Under the pieces are notes generated by a model, which saw only the letters and a list, made by a program, of their open reading frames with translations, searched no databases and was not told the origin of the DNA. From positions 2,480,001 to 2,544,000 of the forward strand of contig JAVHJL010000008.1 of assembly GCA_036971715.1 (NCBI GenBank): a stretch of 64,000 bases of DNA, written 5' to 3'. Below are positions 23,088 to 35,500 of this stretch, piece after piece (positions within the stretch are counted from its first letter, which is position 1; each line of letters starts with the position of its first letter). The position numbers and the translations under genes were made by a program. The DNA is from Arthrobotrys musiformis. Lineage: Eukaryota > Ascomycota > Orbiliomycetes > Orbiliales > Orbiliaceae.

Positions 23088-25820
23088 ATGCCAATGGCAC
23101 GGCCGCGGAAACTCCGAATCATCTCTAGCGACGACGACGACGAGGAACCCATAGTCATTGCATCGTCTGAAAACGAACAGCAGACTGCTGTCGCTCCTGC
23201 TGCCCCCACAGTCTCGAAGCGAAGCACGAGATCCACGCGAGCCATCAATGCCACAAACACGAGCGCGAACACGAGTACGAGCACGAGCACGGGCGCGAAA
23301 CTTGGTAGCAGTAGCAGCAAAAAGAAGCTTGTCGCACCCAATGGAACGTCATCGAGCCGCACGATAGCGGGTACTCAGACTAGCTCCACAAGCGTAGCAT
23401 CTAGATCTTCAAAGTCTAGAACGTCGTCATCTGCGACTATAGCATCGCCTCGAAAAAGTGCATCTTCAAGCTTAAAGTCTACTTCGAAATCTGCCAAACA
23501 AGGACCTTCGATAACATCGTTCTTCGCCCCTGCGACTCAGACTTCTAGCCAAGCTTCCAAGAAGCTGAAACGGGTGCCTTCGAAAAAAATCGAAGTCGAG
23601 GAAATACAAGAATATGAGGATATCGATGGAATTGAAGTCTCTTCGGACGAGGATGAGAAACGGCAGCGCCGGAGACAGATTATACCCATCCTCTCTTCTG
23701 AGCCTGATGAGCTACCTCGAAAGCTACCGACAGCTTCCCAGCCAAAGCCATCCCAGAGGTCGATAATAGCTCGGCCGAAACCGGTGGAACCTGACGAACC
23801 CATTGAGACACAAACTTGGGCCGACAAATACGCTCCAACCTCTACGGCAGACCTCGCGGTCCACAAGCGTAAAGTGGACGATGTCAAACACTGGTTGGAA
23901 TCTGTTTTCAACGGAGTCTCATCGAAGGTATGCAGATACTCCCATGTTGGTTTTTGTGGCTGGTAAATCGGGATTGAAAAGGACTTATATAAATGACCTC
24001 AGCGCCTTCTAGTTCTCTCTGGCCCTTCTGGAACAGGAAAGACAGCAACAATCACCGCATTGGCGAATGAACTGGATTTCGACGTCTTGAAATGGGAGAA
24101 TCCATCACAACACGACATCGGCGGCGATGGGATATTCGAAAGCCTTAATGCAAAGTTCGAAGAGTTCATGGGCAGAGGAATGGGATATGGGGCCCTACCA
24201 CTAGTGGTGGAGTCCGGTTCTCGGGGCAGATCGTCTGTTCAGAAACCGGAAGAGCTCAAGGACCCGAATCGCAGAAAGGTCATATTGCTGGAAGACCTCC
24301 CGAATATCTTCAGCTCTTCGTCGGCGGGCTCATCGGCGATGATGTCGTTTCGAGGAGCAATACACAGCTACCTAGCGACGCCCCAAGATGGCGAGCTAGC
24401 GTGTGTCCTTATTATCAGTGAAAACCTCACGACTCAGTCAAACTCAACCTCGATAACCCCTCACAGACTCCTTGGCCCCCAGTTACTTAACCATAGGGGA
24501 ACAACATCGATAACTTTCAACAAGATCGCCGCTGGAATCATGCAGAAGGCGCTAGAAAAGATTGTAGACGTCGAAATGAGAATGAAGGGGGTCAAAGAGA
24601 CACCATCCTCCGGGTTGCTGGCGGGGATTGGCGCCTGTGGAGATATTCGAAGCGCGATAAATACCTTGGAATTCATGATGGTGGGGAGGGGCAAAGGCTC
24701 AAATAAAAAACCGGTACCTATACCGAAAACAAAGAAAAAGATAGGGCGAAGTTTGTCAGACTGGGGCCAGCCCAGTGAGAGCGAAAGATCGACGTATGTA
24801 CCCCAAAATGCCTTTTTTTTATACAATTACTAATCGCCTTCTAGGCTGGAACTAATCACACAGCGTGAAGCATCTCTGGGCATCTTTCATGCAGTTGGAA
24901 AGATAGTGTGGAACAAACGATTCGACCCTGAAGAACCTCAATTCAAACCCCCCGAAATCCTTCCAGACCCGCCCTCCCACCTTTCATCGTTCTCCCGGCC
25001 TCCATCCCTCGTAGATATATCAACACTGATAGACACAGCAGGCGTCGACCTCGACACCTTCGTCAGCGGCATCCACGAAAACTACCTGCACTCCTGCGCT
25101 GGTTCATCTTTCCCCGAGAGCTACGAAACTTGTATCGAATACCTTTCCGATTCCGATATGTTATCACGGGGTACCACCTCACCCTGGGAGCGGAATCAGG
25201 TTGAGGACGCGATGCGACAGGGTGAGCTCGCGTTTCAAATCGCAGTCAGAGGAATCCTCATGGGCCTCCCCGCGAAAGTAAAACGCGATAGCACAAAAAA
25301 CAGCATGTACTACCCCATGTCGCAGCGTCTATGGCGGGATAAAGAAGTCATCGAAGGCCTGATATCGGTGTTTATATCTACCGGCTTGACGGAATTTGGA
25401 AACTCGAAGATAGCGATGGGGATGGCGGATCTGGAAGCGCTGCTAGAGTATTTGCCGTACACACACCGGATTGGGAAAGCGAGGATGAGGGGTTCGGGAG
25501 GGTTTAGGACTCCTGTGATGAAGAATTTGGAGAAGGTGGTGTTGTTTAGAGGCGTTGGTGATCAGAGCGAGGCTATTCCTGATGCACCTGACGAGGAGGA
25601 GGAAGTTGTCGAGGGAGAGGAGGATGAGATGGGGAATGTTAAAGTGAAGAGAAAAGTAAGAAGACAGAAAGAAGAGACTGGGCGGTATGGAGGGAGGTTT
25701 AAAAAGAGACAAGATGGCGGGGTGGGTATTGTCGGGATTGGCGAAGGGGAGAAAAATGTGGTAGAGGAAGAGATGGAAAAGTTGGTTCTAGAAGAAGATG
25801 ATATTGAGGATAGCGACTGA
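23088..25820 (+). CDS. RAD17: Rad17/Rad24-type checkpoint clamp loader
   Basis: Three exons (23088-23927, 24003-24793, 24845-25820), 868 aa, all phases consistent. Rad17 family members form an RFC-like complex with Rfc2-5 that loads the 9-1-1 clamp at DNA damage. Residues 1-235 are a disordered Ser/Lys-rich region. At 242-251 comes QTWADKYAPT, the family entry motif. The Walker A is GPSGTGKT (287-294), and VILLEDLPN (about 373-381) is the family's Walker B variant. The C-terminal part has MYYPMSQRLWRDKE and a very charged tail ending IEDSD, like the acidic tail used to contact 9-1-1. A degenerate PCNA-binding-like GPSITSFF lies at 139-146. The tentative small gene is divergent upstream. Confidence 0.92.
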
Positions 25821-26792
25821 TAGGAAATATCTCTCAAAGCATGAGAAATTGGCGGCCTCTCTGAAAATCATAGCTTGGTTTTTTTCTACTTTGGAAATTT
25901 GGAATTGGGGCGCTTTTCTTCGATAATTCCGCATCTACACTTCTTTTCTTTCATTTTTTTTTTTCTTTCTGAAAACAGCAATTGGCGAGCATTAAATGGA
26001 GATGGGTATGTATACTATGCATGTATGGGATATATAGAGCCATTGATCCTCTTTATAATTATTTTCAGCATATACAAAACCTTCTTAGTCAATATTTTCA
26101 GAGTCCGCACATTCGAGACAGGTTAAACGTTCACACATCCGTGTGCATGATTTAAACACGCCCGCAAGTGCCTATAGCTGGTGTCCCCATCTGGGCCTCC
26201 GCGGCTATAGATAGATAATTCGGTCTAAATGGAAGTAGAAAGTGGATCAAGGTCGCTTATGTCTGTCTTATTCCATAGATCAAGTCTATGATGGCGAAGT
26301 GGTCCGATAAACCATGTTATACGTACCCACCCGCGCCCGGCTTGGTGTGAAACTATATTTCTGTATGGAAAGAGGACAGGCCCGCATAGTCGGTACGATG
26401 TTCTCAAAGTGCTTACTGTGAAGTTTTGCTCTTTGTGAGCTTTGTACTTTATGTCATAGTATTCGTAATCATAAAGCTCATTCTTCTGTACCTTACCACT
26501 GTACATGCGCAACTGCGCTGTGCAATGTAGACATAGGAATTGAAGCTCCTTCGGCAAAACCGCGAAGCTCTAAACCTTCACATGCGTCAATTGCCACACC
26601 CATTCACCCGAATCGGGAAACGAAACATACCGCATTACTCCCGGCGTAATGGAGCCTGCGACTTTTTATATCCCGACTGACCAAAGATTGGTCTATGCTC
26701 TTCTATCTTTCCAACGTAACCTTTAATATCTCTATCCCTGGAAAATATACGTCGAAAGCAGTGCATTCTCGAAATAAAGCCAGAGCTTCAAG
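25821..26792. other. Intergenic spacer
   Basis: About 970 bp between two plus-strand genes. The left part is T-rich and probably the 3' end of the clamp-loader gene. The right part carries the promoter of the 184-aa orphan. No coding frame supported. Confidence 0.5.
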
Positions 26793-27347
26793 ATGTCATT
26801 CCTCCAATCCCTCTCCAAGGGCTCGAATTCCAACAGCACAACACAAAACGATAACTCAAAGATCTGGGCAGATCGATTGACCCCCTCAACCTCATCAGCC
26901 CAACAGCCCACCTTCCGATCCACGCAGCCGTCAAATATCGAATCACTAGAGGAGTACGAATCGTTCGTTAACACCGCTCCTCCTGCCAAAATCCAGGCGG
27001 TGGGACCGTATTCCCTTCTTGACGAATCGTTCTCTCCGGATATTGAGTTTCAAAAGTCGATAGATGGGTTAGATGTCGTTGGACTTCTGGAGGTTATGGA
27101 TACGCAGGAGACAGATATGGAGGCTTTGATGGTTGGGAGAGGTGGGGAGAGGGCTATGCCGGTTGAGGAGGAGGTTGAGGATCCTGTGGAGTGGTTGGGA
27201 CTTACGAAAGGGGAGTATACGGATGAAGTTTGGGGGGATGATGAGAAAGGGAAAGGGAAGGGGAAGGAGGTTGTCAAAGAGGAAGTTAGGGAGCAGAAGG
27301 TGACGAAGGGGAAGGGGAAGGGCGTTTATATGAAGGGAAGGCTGTGA
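26793..27347 (+). CDS. Acidic orphan protein, 184 aa
   Basis: Single-exon frame starting MSFLQSLSKG and ending YMKGRL. I do not recognise the family. The N-terminal 50 residues are Ser/Thr/Gln/Asn-rich. The centre (about 50-120) has a more ordered character: SLEEYESFVN, a KIQAVGPYSLLDESFSPDIE stretch and LDVVGLLEVMD. Then comes an acidic patch with VEWLGLTKGEYTDEVWGDDE, followed by a strongly basic Lys/Gly tail (KGKGKGKE and similar). There is no signal peptide or membrane helix, so it is probably nuclear or cytosolic. The ATG sits about 970 bp after the clamp-loader gene. An 11-bp tandem repeat begins just after the stop codon. Its length and codon use make it likely real. Confidence 0.6.
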   Translation: MSFLQSLSKGSNSNSTTQNDNSKIWADRLTPSTSSAQQPTFRSTQPSNIESLEEYESFVNTAPPAKIQAVGPYSLLDESFSPDIEFQKSIDGLDVVGLLEVMDTQETDMEALMVGRGGERAMPVEEEVEDPVEWLGLTKGEYTDEVWGDDEKGKGKGKEVVKEEVREQKVTKGKGKGVYMKGRL

Positions 27348-27353
27348 ATATAT

Positions 27354-27397
27354 GGGATGGTATTGGGATGGTATTGGGATGGTATTGGGATGGTATT
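27354..27397 (+). repeat. 11-bp tandem repeat, four copies
   Basis: Four perfect copies of GGGATGGTATT start 7 bp after the stop codon of the 184-aa orphan, so they lie in its 3' untranslated region. Confidence 0.95.
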
Positions 27398-30300
27398 GGG
27401 GCTGCCAGTATTCGGAACGGGCGGAAGTACAGATCTTGCCGCCTAGCTCTACGTATGGATACCAGCCCATACAAGGCCGGGGTTTGCAACGATCACAATA
27501 AAAGTCTCGGGGGTCGCTGCAGTCTTATACTTACAGTGCCGAGTGGCGACTGTTTCGTGCGACCCTACTCTCCGAGACTGCTTCGACTGGGGGCTCGTTG
27601 CGGCTCTGATGCTGGCTGAGGGGCGCTTTTTTGAATTTAGTACAAAAAAAGTTCTACAATACCCCTAAAATCGACAGGGTACAGCATTGGCACAGCGTTG
27701 GTCAGCCTTTTCAGTGTCGGCAGCTATGCGTTCGGGATCTCTGTGTGTGCTCAAAGAGTACGTCGATCCCCAAGAGCCTTCAACTAAATGCGAGTACTGT
27801 GCTCTCCGGAGTCGCCCGTCAAAGGAATATACCGCCGGAGCATATGGTCTCAGTAACCTGAGATCGGGAGCCATCCCCAGGGCGAAAATACGGTTTCATC
27901 TAAAACATCCATGGGGAGTATCCCCGAAGCTCGACGTGGCATGGGGGGACAAGAAGTCACGTCGACATTCCAAACCGGCAAGTTCTGCAAGGCCCGACAC
28001 CTACTTCTCGGGCTGTAATTTATGTATCGACAGTATACATGCCTCATGCAAGGATACCGCAGTTACACACGCACAGCTTAGAAGGACTGCATCTACCCCC
28101 AAGTTCCACAGCAGCTACATATACAACGGGACATATTTACATAAAGAAAAGTTAGATGGTATCTTTTCTAATTGTATTTAATTTTTTTCAAAAGACTAAA
28201 TATCCTTCCTTCCTAATCAATATCGTACTCCCCATATAAACTCCTCCCTACACTCACTGTCAAAAACACCTACCAACTGTAGAATCACCATACACTCACA
28301 AATGCGCTCACGCCAACACCCACCGTATCATAAAACCTACTGACGAAATACCCATGCATAACCCCCCAGAAAAACCAAATACCAAGAGAAGAAAGCCCGA
28401 TGATGAAAAGAAGAAATCCCACAATCGATCAAAGAATTCAAATCTTGTATTCCGATCCCAGTGCATTCCCCCCCTGCCCAGTAAAAAGAAACTCCACCCA
28501 CCGGTTTAAACCCACCCCGTATAAAAGGATATCCCGTGTCAACGTCGTCCGTACTCGATACTCGATATTCGATATTCGTAAAGTCGCGAGGAAGATAGGG
28601 GTAAAGCTACCAGCCCAACCCCATTTCCCGAGTTTGATATATTTTTTTGTTTGTTTTTTATTTTGCATATACAATTGACGGCCGAAGGCGGTAAAAGCGG
28701 GTGTATGTACAATTCGAGATATTGAAATGCGATCTCGGAAAGGGTTTGCGATAGCCAGAGAGTCGCATTGGTAAATGTTGGTACATCGGTATCCGTTCCT
28801 GCCCGAGGGCCCCGTTGGTCGCTGTGACGTTGCTCGAAAGTAGAAAGGGAAAAAAAAAGGATATATTTTTCTTGGTAAGATAGAAAATGATCAAGGAAAA
28901 TAATCGAACACGAAAGCAAGAAGGGTACCACCAGCGCCAGAACGACCGAATCCAAGCAGTTTGAATAAATAAAAAAAAGGAAATTGTCGTCAAAGTAGTA
29001 TAATATAACCCTCAATGCAGCTACTGCGCGGAGCATTGTTTTCAAATCTGTCGTCGGGTTCATTTTTTTCATTTTTCTAGTGGTCGATCGATACATATTT
29101 CAATATCGATCTGAGACGGTGAAAATAAGAGAAGAGAATATAAGAGGAGAATAATGATAGAGTAAAAAGGCGTAGAAAGAAGAAGAGGGTGCTGGAGACA
29201 AGAGGGCATCAGTATCTGATCTTGATCAAGGATCTGCCTGTTGTGGTGAGTTAACGGTGCACCGATGTTGTGGAGCTTTGATGACGATGCATGGTTTTAT
29301 ATTTGATATCACCCATTTATAATGCAATAGAGCTTCAAGGCTAGTCTCGGGTTAACCAGACGCGGTCCACACCTTGAGGATGCGGTGTTCGTGCGCGCGC
29401 CAGGGTCGCCATTGAAGTCGCGGGATTTCAATGCAAATGTCATTCGCATTTTGCAAGTCAAGCGCTGCATCCCTGTATATCGTGATCAGACATGACGCCT
29501 CAAAGGAAAGAAAGGAAATCACATGATCTTCAAGACACGATGGTATTGTAAAACAGACAGAATCTGACTACAGGCTGGAAAGTAGTTCGAGAGTAGGAAA
29601 GTATATCAATACTGTGAGCATGGAGCTCATCTCGCAAAGGGGAAAAGAAGAGAGAGAGGAAAACCAAGATACAAGCTGAATTGAGAAGCCCAACCTCACA
29701 AGATGTAAAACTCCGCGATACACACAGCTTAAACGCCAAAGAAAAAAAAGTCCGAGGGAAAAAAACTGGAAACAAACCACTCCAACTGAAAAGGTAGCCA
29801 TTTCCACAGTATGATATAATGTAAAGGAAGGGGTTTCGTGGGTATCATCATTCTGACGTCGTTATATTCGTAATGTTACAGAAGATTTCCGAAATAAACA
29901 CCAAACCGGGGGTAGAAAAAAACAATAAGAAATTCGGTAAGGGAAAATATATATTAGAAAGAAAGGAAAATAGAGGGACAAGTCGCGGATGTAAACTCTC
30001 TTCGTTTGCTTGACATCTGATGTTTGAAGAGCATGGTTGAGAGGGCCCAGCAAAGAGTTAGTGAGTTTACGCGGGCTTGTATACATGTTAGCATGGAGCT
30101 AACATGAAAAGAAATTAAGGAAATGAAGGTAAATACTGAGATCGCGATGGGAAATCGTCGTATCGGATCGGGTCGTTGTATGGCTGCAAGCGAAGTTGAT
30201 TTGAATTTGGCGAGTCGAAGTAGTATTGATATGTGATGAACTCTTGTCGAATGTGCAAATAGAAATCGTAGCTTTTAGTTATCGTTCGAATGCTGCTGAA

Positions 30301-30642
30301 GCTAACATGGATGTGGGACAGTCCTTGAGCCCTCAAATGTGTTTGAACTCGAGAGCCTGAAACTTCTCCAACGAAACCATGTTGGCTGCATGCCGCTAGT
30401 ATGATTTATGTATGCGTAAGACACATACACAAGTTGGGATATTTTTTTTGCGCAAACGAAAACGGATGCTCGAACTATTTCGTAGCTTCTCGAGAAGCTG
30501 CGTGGGTTCTTCGATTTGTCTATTACACATTATAATATCGGCTGACAAGACAGTACGAAACGCAGGGTTGTTGTTCAATTGCTAGCAATTGACTTATATC
30601 CAATTGCTTCTCACTTCTGTTCATGTTTTCTTTCTTTCGTTC

Positions 30643-30663
30643 TTTTTTTTTTTTTTTTTTTTT
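30643..30663. repeat. Poly-T tract (21 bp)
   Basis: Run of 21 T on the plus strand, about 40 bp beyond the stop codon of the minus-strand regulator, hence poly-A in its transcript sense. Confidence 0.95.
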
Positions 30664-30703
30664 GGTTTCGCTTGCGAATTGGTTCAAGACTCGTTGGTCA
30701 GTT

Positions 30704-32575
30704 CTAAGATGGACCCTGAAGGAACTGATCGATGTCAAAGTTCTCGAACGACCCGTCGATGCCTAGAGCTTCAAGATTGTTACCAGGGAGCTCCGGCAGG
30801 CCGAAATTAGCGCTGAAGATGTTATTACTATCGATCCCGATAAAGTCTGGCACTTTATCTGAAAGGATCTGCTCAGGCGAGACACCCATCGATTGCATTT
30901 GTAAGGCGAAGATCGCGTTAAGGCTATTAGTACGCGGGACGGTAGATTGTTGTATTGGAGGGGCAAGCGGCGGGCTGTTGAAAATGAAATCAGATTGTTG
31001 GAGCCCGAAGTCGGAGAAGTCGAAGTCTATGAAATTGTTGTGGAGCATCGAGTCGGTAATGGTATTTTGTTGGACGGTAGGTCTGGGGGCTTCGGCCTCA
31101 ACCTCTGATTCGGGTGGAGGGGTAGCTGGGGCCTCTGGCTGTGGCTCATCGTCCGTCATTTCTTGGTCTTTATCGTCGGAGGACGACGCTGGGTCCTCGA
31201 CTTTGACCGCTGGTTCAATTTTGAGGATCGCCTCGTCTTGGTCGTCGATATATTTTCCATCCTTAAGCTTTGATACATCAACAAGGCATTTCCTAAGCCA
31301 AGGACGAAGCTCCTCCATCGGCGGGAAGTCTGGATGTGTTTGTTTGAACTCCCTCTCCTCAGGGGTATCCGTCTTCAACCGCTTATTGAAATGGGCTCGT
31401 CGAAGATGGCAGGCAGCATTATAGTCCTGGCCATAGATCTTCCGCCTTGAGCAATGCTTGCAGTTACCAAACATATCACCGCCAGGGGAGTCATCAAATA
31501 CAATGAAGACAGTCTTTTTAGTTTGATGTTGAATGTTGATGTGTCGCGCAAGCTCGTGGGGACCTCTGAAACCTTCTTTATGCTCGTTACAGAGATTACA
31601 CCACTGCTTCTTCTGGCGCTTACGCTTTCTGCCTTGGGAAGCATTGTTGTCGGAAACATCTGCAGCGTTAAGGCTAGTCATGGATGTAGCACGAGGTAGA
31701 GAAAGGGGCCCAGTTGCCATTGCCGCTGTATGCTGACCTTGGGCTGCTGTATCCACTGGGGCGATAAAGTCACTGACAACGGCTAATGAAGCCTCAATTT
31801 CGGCTGTGGTAGAAATAGCAGCCTTTTGCAAGGGAGTCACGCCTGTAGGTGGCTTCCTTTGGGGTACCGCAAAGCCAAAGTTTCCTGTGGGCTTGTTCAG
31901 TATTGTGGATGGTGCATTTGACTGATTGATAGAATGGTTCATGTTGTTCCGTATCATGTTTGCGGTTTGAGGTGATTGAGAGGCACCCATGCCTCTAATA
32001 GTAGATACAGACTCAGATGATTGAGTCCGACCGTTTTGAGGGGGGGGCATGGAAGAGAAGGATGCTTCCAAGGCTGAGATTGGTGACACAGATGCCCCGT
32101 TGGTGTTCCTAGCTAAAGGATTGTGCATGGCTCCAAACGCAGGCTGGGGCTCAGAGAAGCTGCCCCGGCCGTGAGGCACCGAAGTTTGTGATAAACTCGC
32201 CAATTCGGATTGCTGTGGTGCTACACCAATGGGTAGTCTTCCATCCGCAACGATTGGCTGCTGTTGCTGCTGCTGCTGTGTGTGCAATGAAGAGCTTGGA
32301 GTAAAGGGCCGTAGGCCTGTGTGACTCCCTGTTGTGGATTGCCGAGGAACCGCTCCCGATTCTCTGAGCATCTCTTGATTGTCGTTAAATTTGACGACAT
32401 AGTCTGCCAAAAACTTGAGGCTATTCAAAAACTTATCGTTTCTCTTTTGCCTGTCGTAGTTCTCACCGGCCTCTTGAATCATCTCGTTGGTTATTTGACC
32501 AAGATAGCGGTGGAGGTCACGCATGAATTGTTGCCTGACAGGGTCATAAGGAGACCGGGTCGACGTTGTCTCCAT
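30704..32575 (-). CDS. C2H2-type regulator with paired divergent fingers
   Basis: Single-exon gene, 623 aa. The N-terminal 70 residues look helical (DLHRYLGQITNEMIQEAGEN). Then comes about 230 residues of Gln/Ser/Pro-rich linker containing a poly-Gln run. A basic KRKRQKKQ precedes finger 1, C-x2-C with H-x4-H at about 326-349 (WCNLCNEHKEG ... HELARHINIQH). Finger 2 is at about 372-395 (NCKHCSRRK ... ACHLRRAH). The conserved block continues to PPMEELRPWLRKCLVDVSKL, a layout I associate with a Pezizomycotina-specific zinc-finger family (DUF7896-like). The C-terminus is acidic, with FIDFDFSDFGLQQSDF at about 515-530, typical of an activation domain. Nuclear, probably a transcription regulator with unknown targets. 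Confidence 0.85.
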   Translation of the reverse strand: METTSTRSPYDPVRQQFMRDLHRYLGQITNEMIQEAGENYDRQKRNDKFLNSLKFLADYVVKFNDNQEMLRESGAVPRQSTTGSHTGLRPFTPSSSLHTQQQQQQQPIVADGRLPIGVAPQQSELASLSQTSVPHGRGSFSEPQPAFGAMHNPLARNTNGASVSPISALEASFSSMPPPQNGRTQSSESVSTIRGMGASQSPQTANMIRNNMNHSINQSNAPSTILNKPTGNFGFAVPQRKPPTGVTPLQKAAISTTAEIEASLAVVSDFIAPVDTAAQGQHTAAMATGPLSLPRATSMTSLNAADVSDNNASQGRKRKRQKKQWCNLCNEHKEGFRGPHELARHINIQHQTKKTVFIVFDDSPGGDMFGNCKHCSRRKIYGQDYNAACHLRRAHFNKRLKTDTPEEREFKQTHPDFPPMEELRPWLRKCLVDVSKLKDGKYIDDQDEAILKIEPAVKVEDPASSSDDKDQEMTDDEPQPEAPATPPPESEVEAEAPRPTVQQNTITDSMLHNNFIDFDFSDFGLQQSDFIFNSPPLAPPIQQSTVPRTNSLNAIFALQMQSMGVSPEQILSDKVPDFIGIDSNNIFSANFGLPELPGNNLEALGIDGSFENFDIDQFLQGPS

Positions 32576-35500
32576 CTTGACAATGCTGGACCGTCAAGAC
32601 GGTAAAAAGAAAAGAAATGATTCAGATAAGAGTGAAAGGAATAGATTTCAACCCGACCCGAAGGGCGATGTTGAAACCTAAGGTAGTCTCAAAACAAAAG
32701 GGAAAAGTAAGAGGAGAGGGAGGGGTGCAAAAACGTGATACCGTTTCAACAAACTTCTATTATTTTACTGCCCAATATCTACTGGGAGGTCACTTGGGGT
32801 TGTATTGTATTGTATGATGAGGGAAGGAACAGGAAAGAAGGGGATGACGAAAGAGGACACAGGCTAAGTTAAATGCAAGACTTGACTCTGGAGGGGGAAT
32901 TCGGTCAAGGAAGCTGGCGGTGACTCTTCTCAAGTGTGATTTTGTGGGACAAGCCAATCGGCCAGGGCTTATTCTCAAGGTATAATGGTATGAAAGCTAA
33001 TTGAAAATGGGACTATGTGAGGGAAACGGGAGGGGAAGGAGGAGTATAACCTAAGAGGAAGAGGGGGGTATGAGGGCCAGTGAAGAGGACTGGGTATTCA
33101 CTGGTTGCGAAAGGCGTTCGGAAACAGTGGCTATACTTGGAAAGGATAAGTGGATTGAGGCCAGCGCTAAAGGAGTAGCTACAGACCGAAATTGTCGATA
33201 GTTGAAGATGTAATTGGTTATAGTGTATCAAGCTATAGAGGAGCAAGTATGGAGACGAGGAGTTGACGGGTGGAGTGGAGAAGAGGAAGTCGGTTTGGGG
33301 GATTGCTGTGTTGTTGAGTGGTATTTCTTCCAAGCGGTTCTACCAAAGTGGTGCAGTGGCTCTGACGTGTCAAGGGAAGGTTGCCCGGTGTTGGTTGTTA
33401 CTAAAACGTCGTGCGACTGCGGGCTGGCTAGGACAGTATGGCGCTGGCTATTAGCTCCCTCTCCGCTATTAGGCTATGATGATGCCAAAGCCACTCGTCA
33501 TGCAGCGCAGGTCCGGAGATCTGGCTGCAGTTACTGGGTATGTACGGGCCCATGGAGGTGGGCACGTAGAATGGAACCTACATGGTGGACAATATGTTGG
33601 GGAGCTTTGCGAGCCCGCCCTATTTTCTAATTTGCAATTGGTCCGCTAATTTACCTGAACAAGTCAGAGCAGGAGAAGTCGAGCGAAGGTTCTACGATGG
33701 GGAACCTGCGTCGCCTCTTTCTTTCCGGGGACAATCGTAAGGAGTAAAAATGAAGTTTACGGGAATTCAGCGATGGTGCTCTGAGCCTAGTCGCCGCAAA
33801 GGGGCCGGTTCGCTGCTCGATCGAGGGATCCTCTGGTTGGGCTTGATTGGTTACGGGTTCACGGGCTATAATAGCACACGGCTCCTTCCTATTCTTTCAG
33901 GAGAGCCCAGCCGATAATCCCGACAAAGGAACTGTTCGGCCCGTAAATTTATTCGAGGCGACGACGGGCGCTGTTATATATTAGAGCGTTGGGATTTCTT
34001 TAGTCGGCTTGAACTCGATTTAGCGTCGTCTGTCAAGTTTTCGACGGTCTAAAATCGAGGAAAGCAGGAATAGCAGTATGGTTGCGCTGCTTATAACGGT
34101 TCGGTGAAAGTGGCAGAACGAAAGGAAGAGAGCAAGGTAAGTGCCGTAGGAGGCCTTACAGTCTTATAGCAGTTTTGAGTACTTGGGCGATCGACGGCCA
34201 TCCGCGGAATAAGAGAGCCAGGGAGACATACATAGAAAGAGATGGTATGTATGCATGGCCTCGTAAGAGCCGCCATTTGATGGTTATGAGGACTGGAACC
34301 CGTCACGGGTTGTTCTTGCCATTTGGCTATTGGCCAATTTCGCTCACAGACAGGAATAGGTTCCGGTAGGGATTCCCCCAAAACCCTCACTTTGTGTGGG
34401 AGAACCAGCGTTCAGTTCGGACAGCAAAAGTGTCCAAGCGACGTAGCCTGGCACAAGATTCGATTGCCGGCTGGCAGGAACGGGGGAACTTTGGTGATGA
34501 CGATGTCCAAAGCCCGGTGGGGAGCGAAGCCCTTAGCGAGCTCCAGAATTCCGACCTGGATTCTGTTGTCCCTGACACTAGCGTTCATTCTGGCTAGCCA
34601 AATTTCCTCTCTCTGAACGAGGTAAAAATGGACTCCTAAAGCAAGGCTGATTTTCAAGGTAATTGACACAAAGGGACCTTCTGCTGCCAGCAGGCGCGGC
34701 CTGGTCAGGCTTGTCCGTCAGGCCACAGCGGTCGCTAGCCAGCAAACCTGCTTTGATTGTAGGCAACCCCCAAAAGTGGGACGTCGCAGGGCCCCGCCTT
34801 CGCTCATTGGACGGCGAAGGGAAGGATCCCAAAAGGGCATGGTTCGCTGGCTCGAAAAAAAAAAACGAGGCGGCCACTTTGCGGAGGGTCTGACTGTAAC
34901 AATTCGCTCGCCTCACAGCCCCAGTGGAAGCTCGAAACGCGAGAAGCCTAGCAGTCGACGGGTATACTTGCAAACTTCGATCCGGAATCTATCGATGTTT
35001 CTAAGATTTCGAAAGGCCTCAGCTATCCGAGGAATTATCGCGACGTGCGCTCGTTTATTTCTCACAGGAAGATTTATGCCGCAATCCCAATATAAGCACG
35101 TAGAACAAAAATCTCCCGAAATATTACCGTTAACTTATGTTTGTTACAATCGATCTGGGCAATGGGGGCCTCATGATTCAGCTTCGAAACGATGGGAAAC
35201 GACAGCAGCCTATGGCGATGCTAAACGAGGATGAGCGAGCGGCCCGCGATGCAATGTTGGCTTCCCTTAATTAGGTAGTATCCGCAAATCGCGCCAGGTT
35301 ATGAGTGCATGGGCTTCCCCACGCCCGCCAACACACATGCATTCACTCAGCTGCATGCCGTCGGCGATTTGGGAATTACCATGTGTCGATCCTAACGTAT
35401 AATGAGAATGCATAGTATCGCTCTGCTATGTGAAGACGGGATTTGACGTAGAAGCCCGTCGAAAAGAAGGGCTTATCTTCCCTGGATTCCTGACCAGTAG

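Larger units (their letters stand above)
27348..30703. other. Intergenic region, 3.4 kb
   Basis: Contains the 11-bp repeat at the left and the probable 3' end of the minus-strand zinc-finger gene at the right, next to a T21 tract. Frames such as the one at 27687-28181 lack an ATG start and any family signature. I see no supported gene. Confidence 0.45.

Noticed and set aside
27687..28181. 164-codon plus-strand frame with two CxxC pairs
   Set aside because: No ATG start, no zinc-binding spacing I recognise, and no splice continuation.
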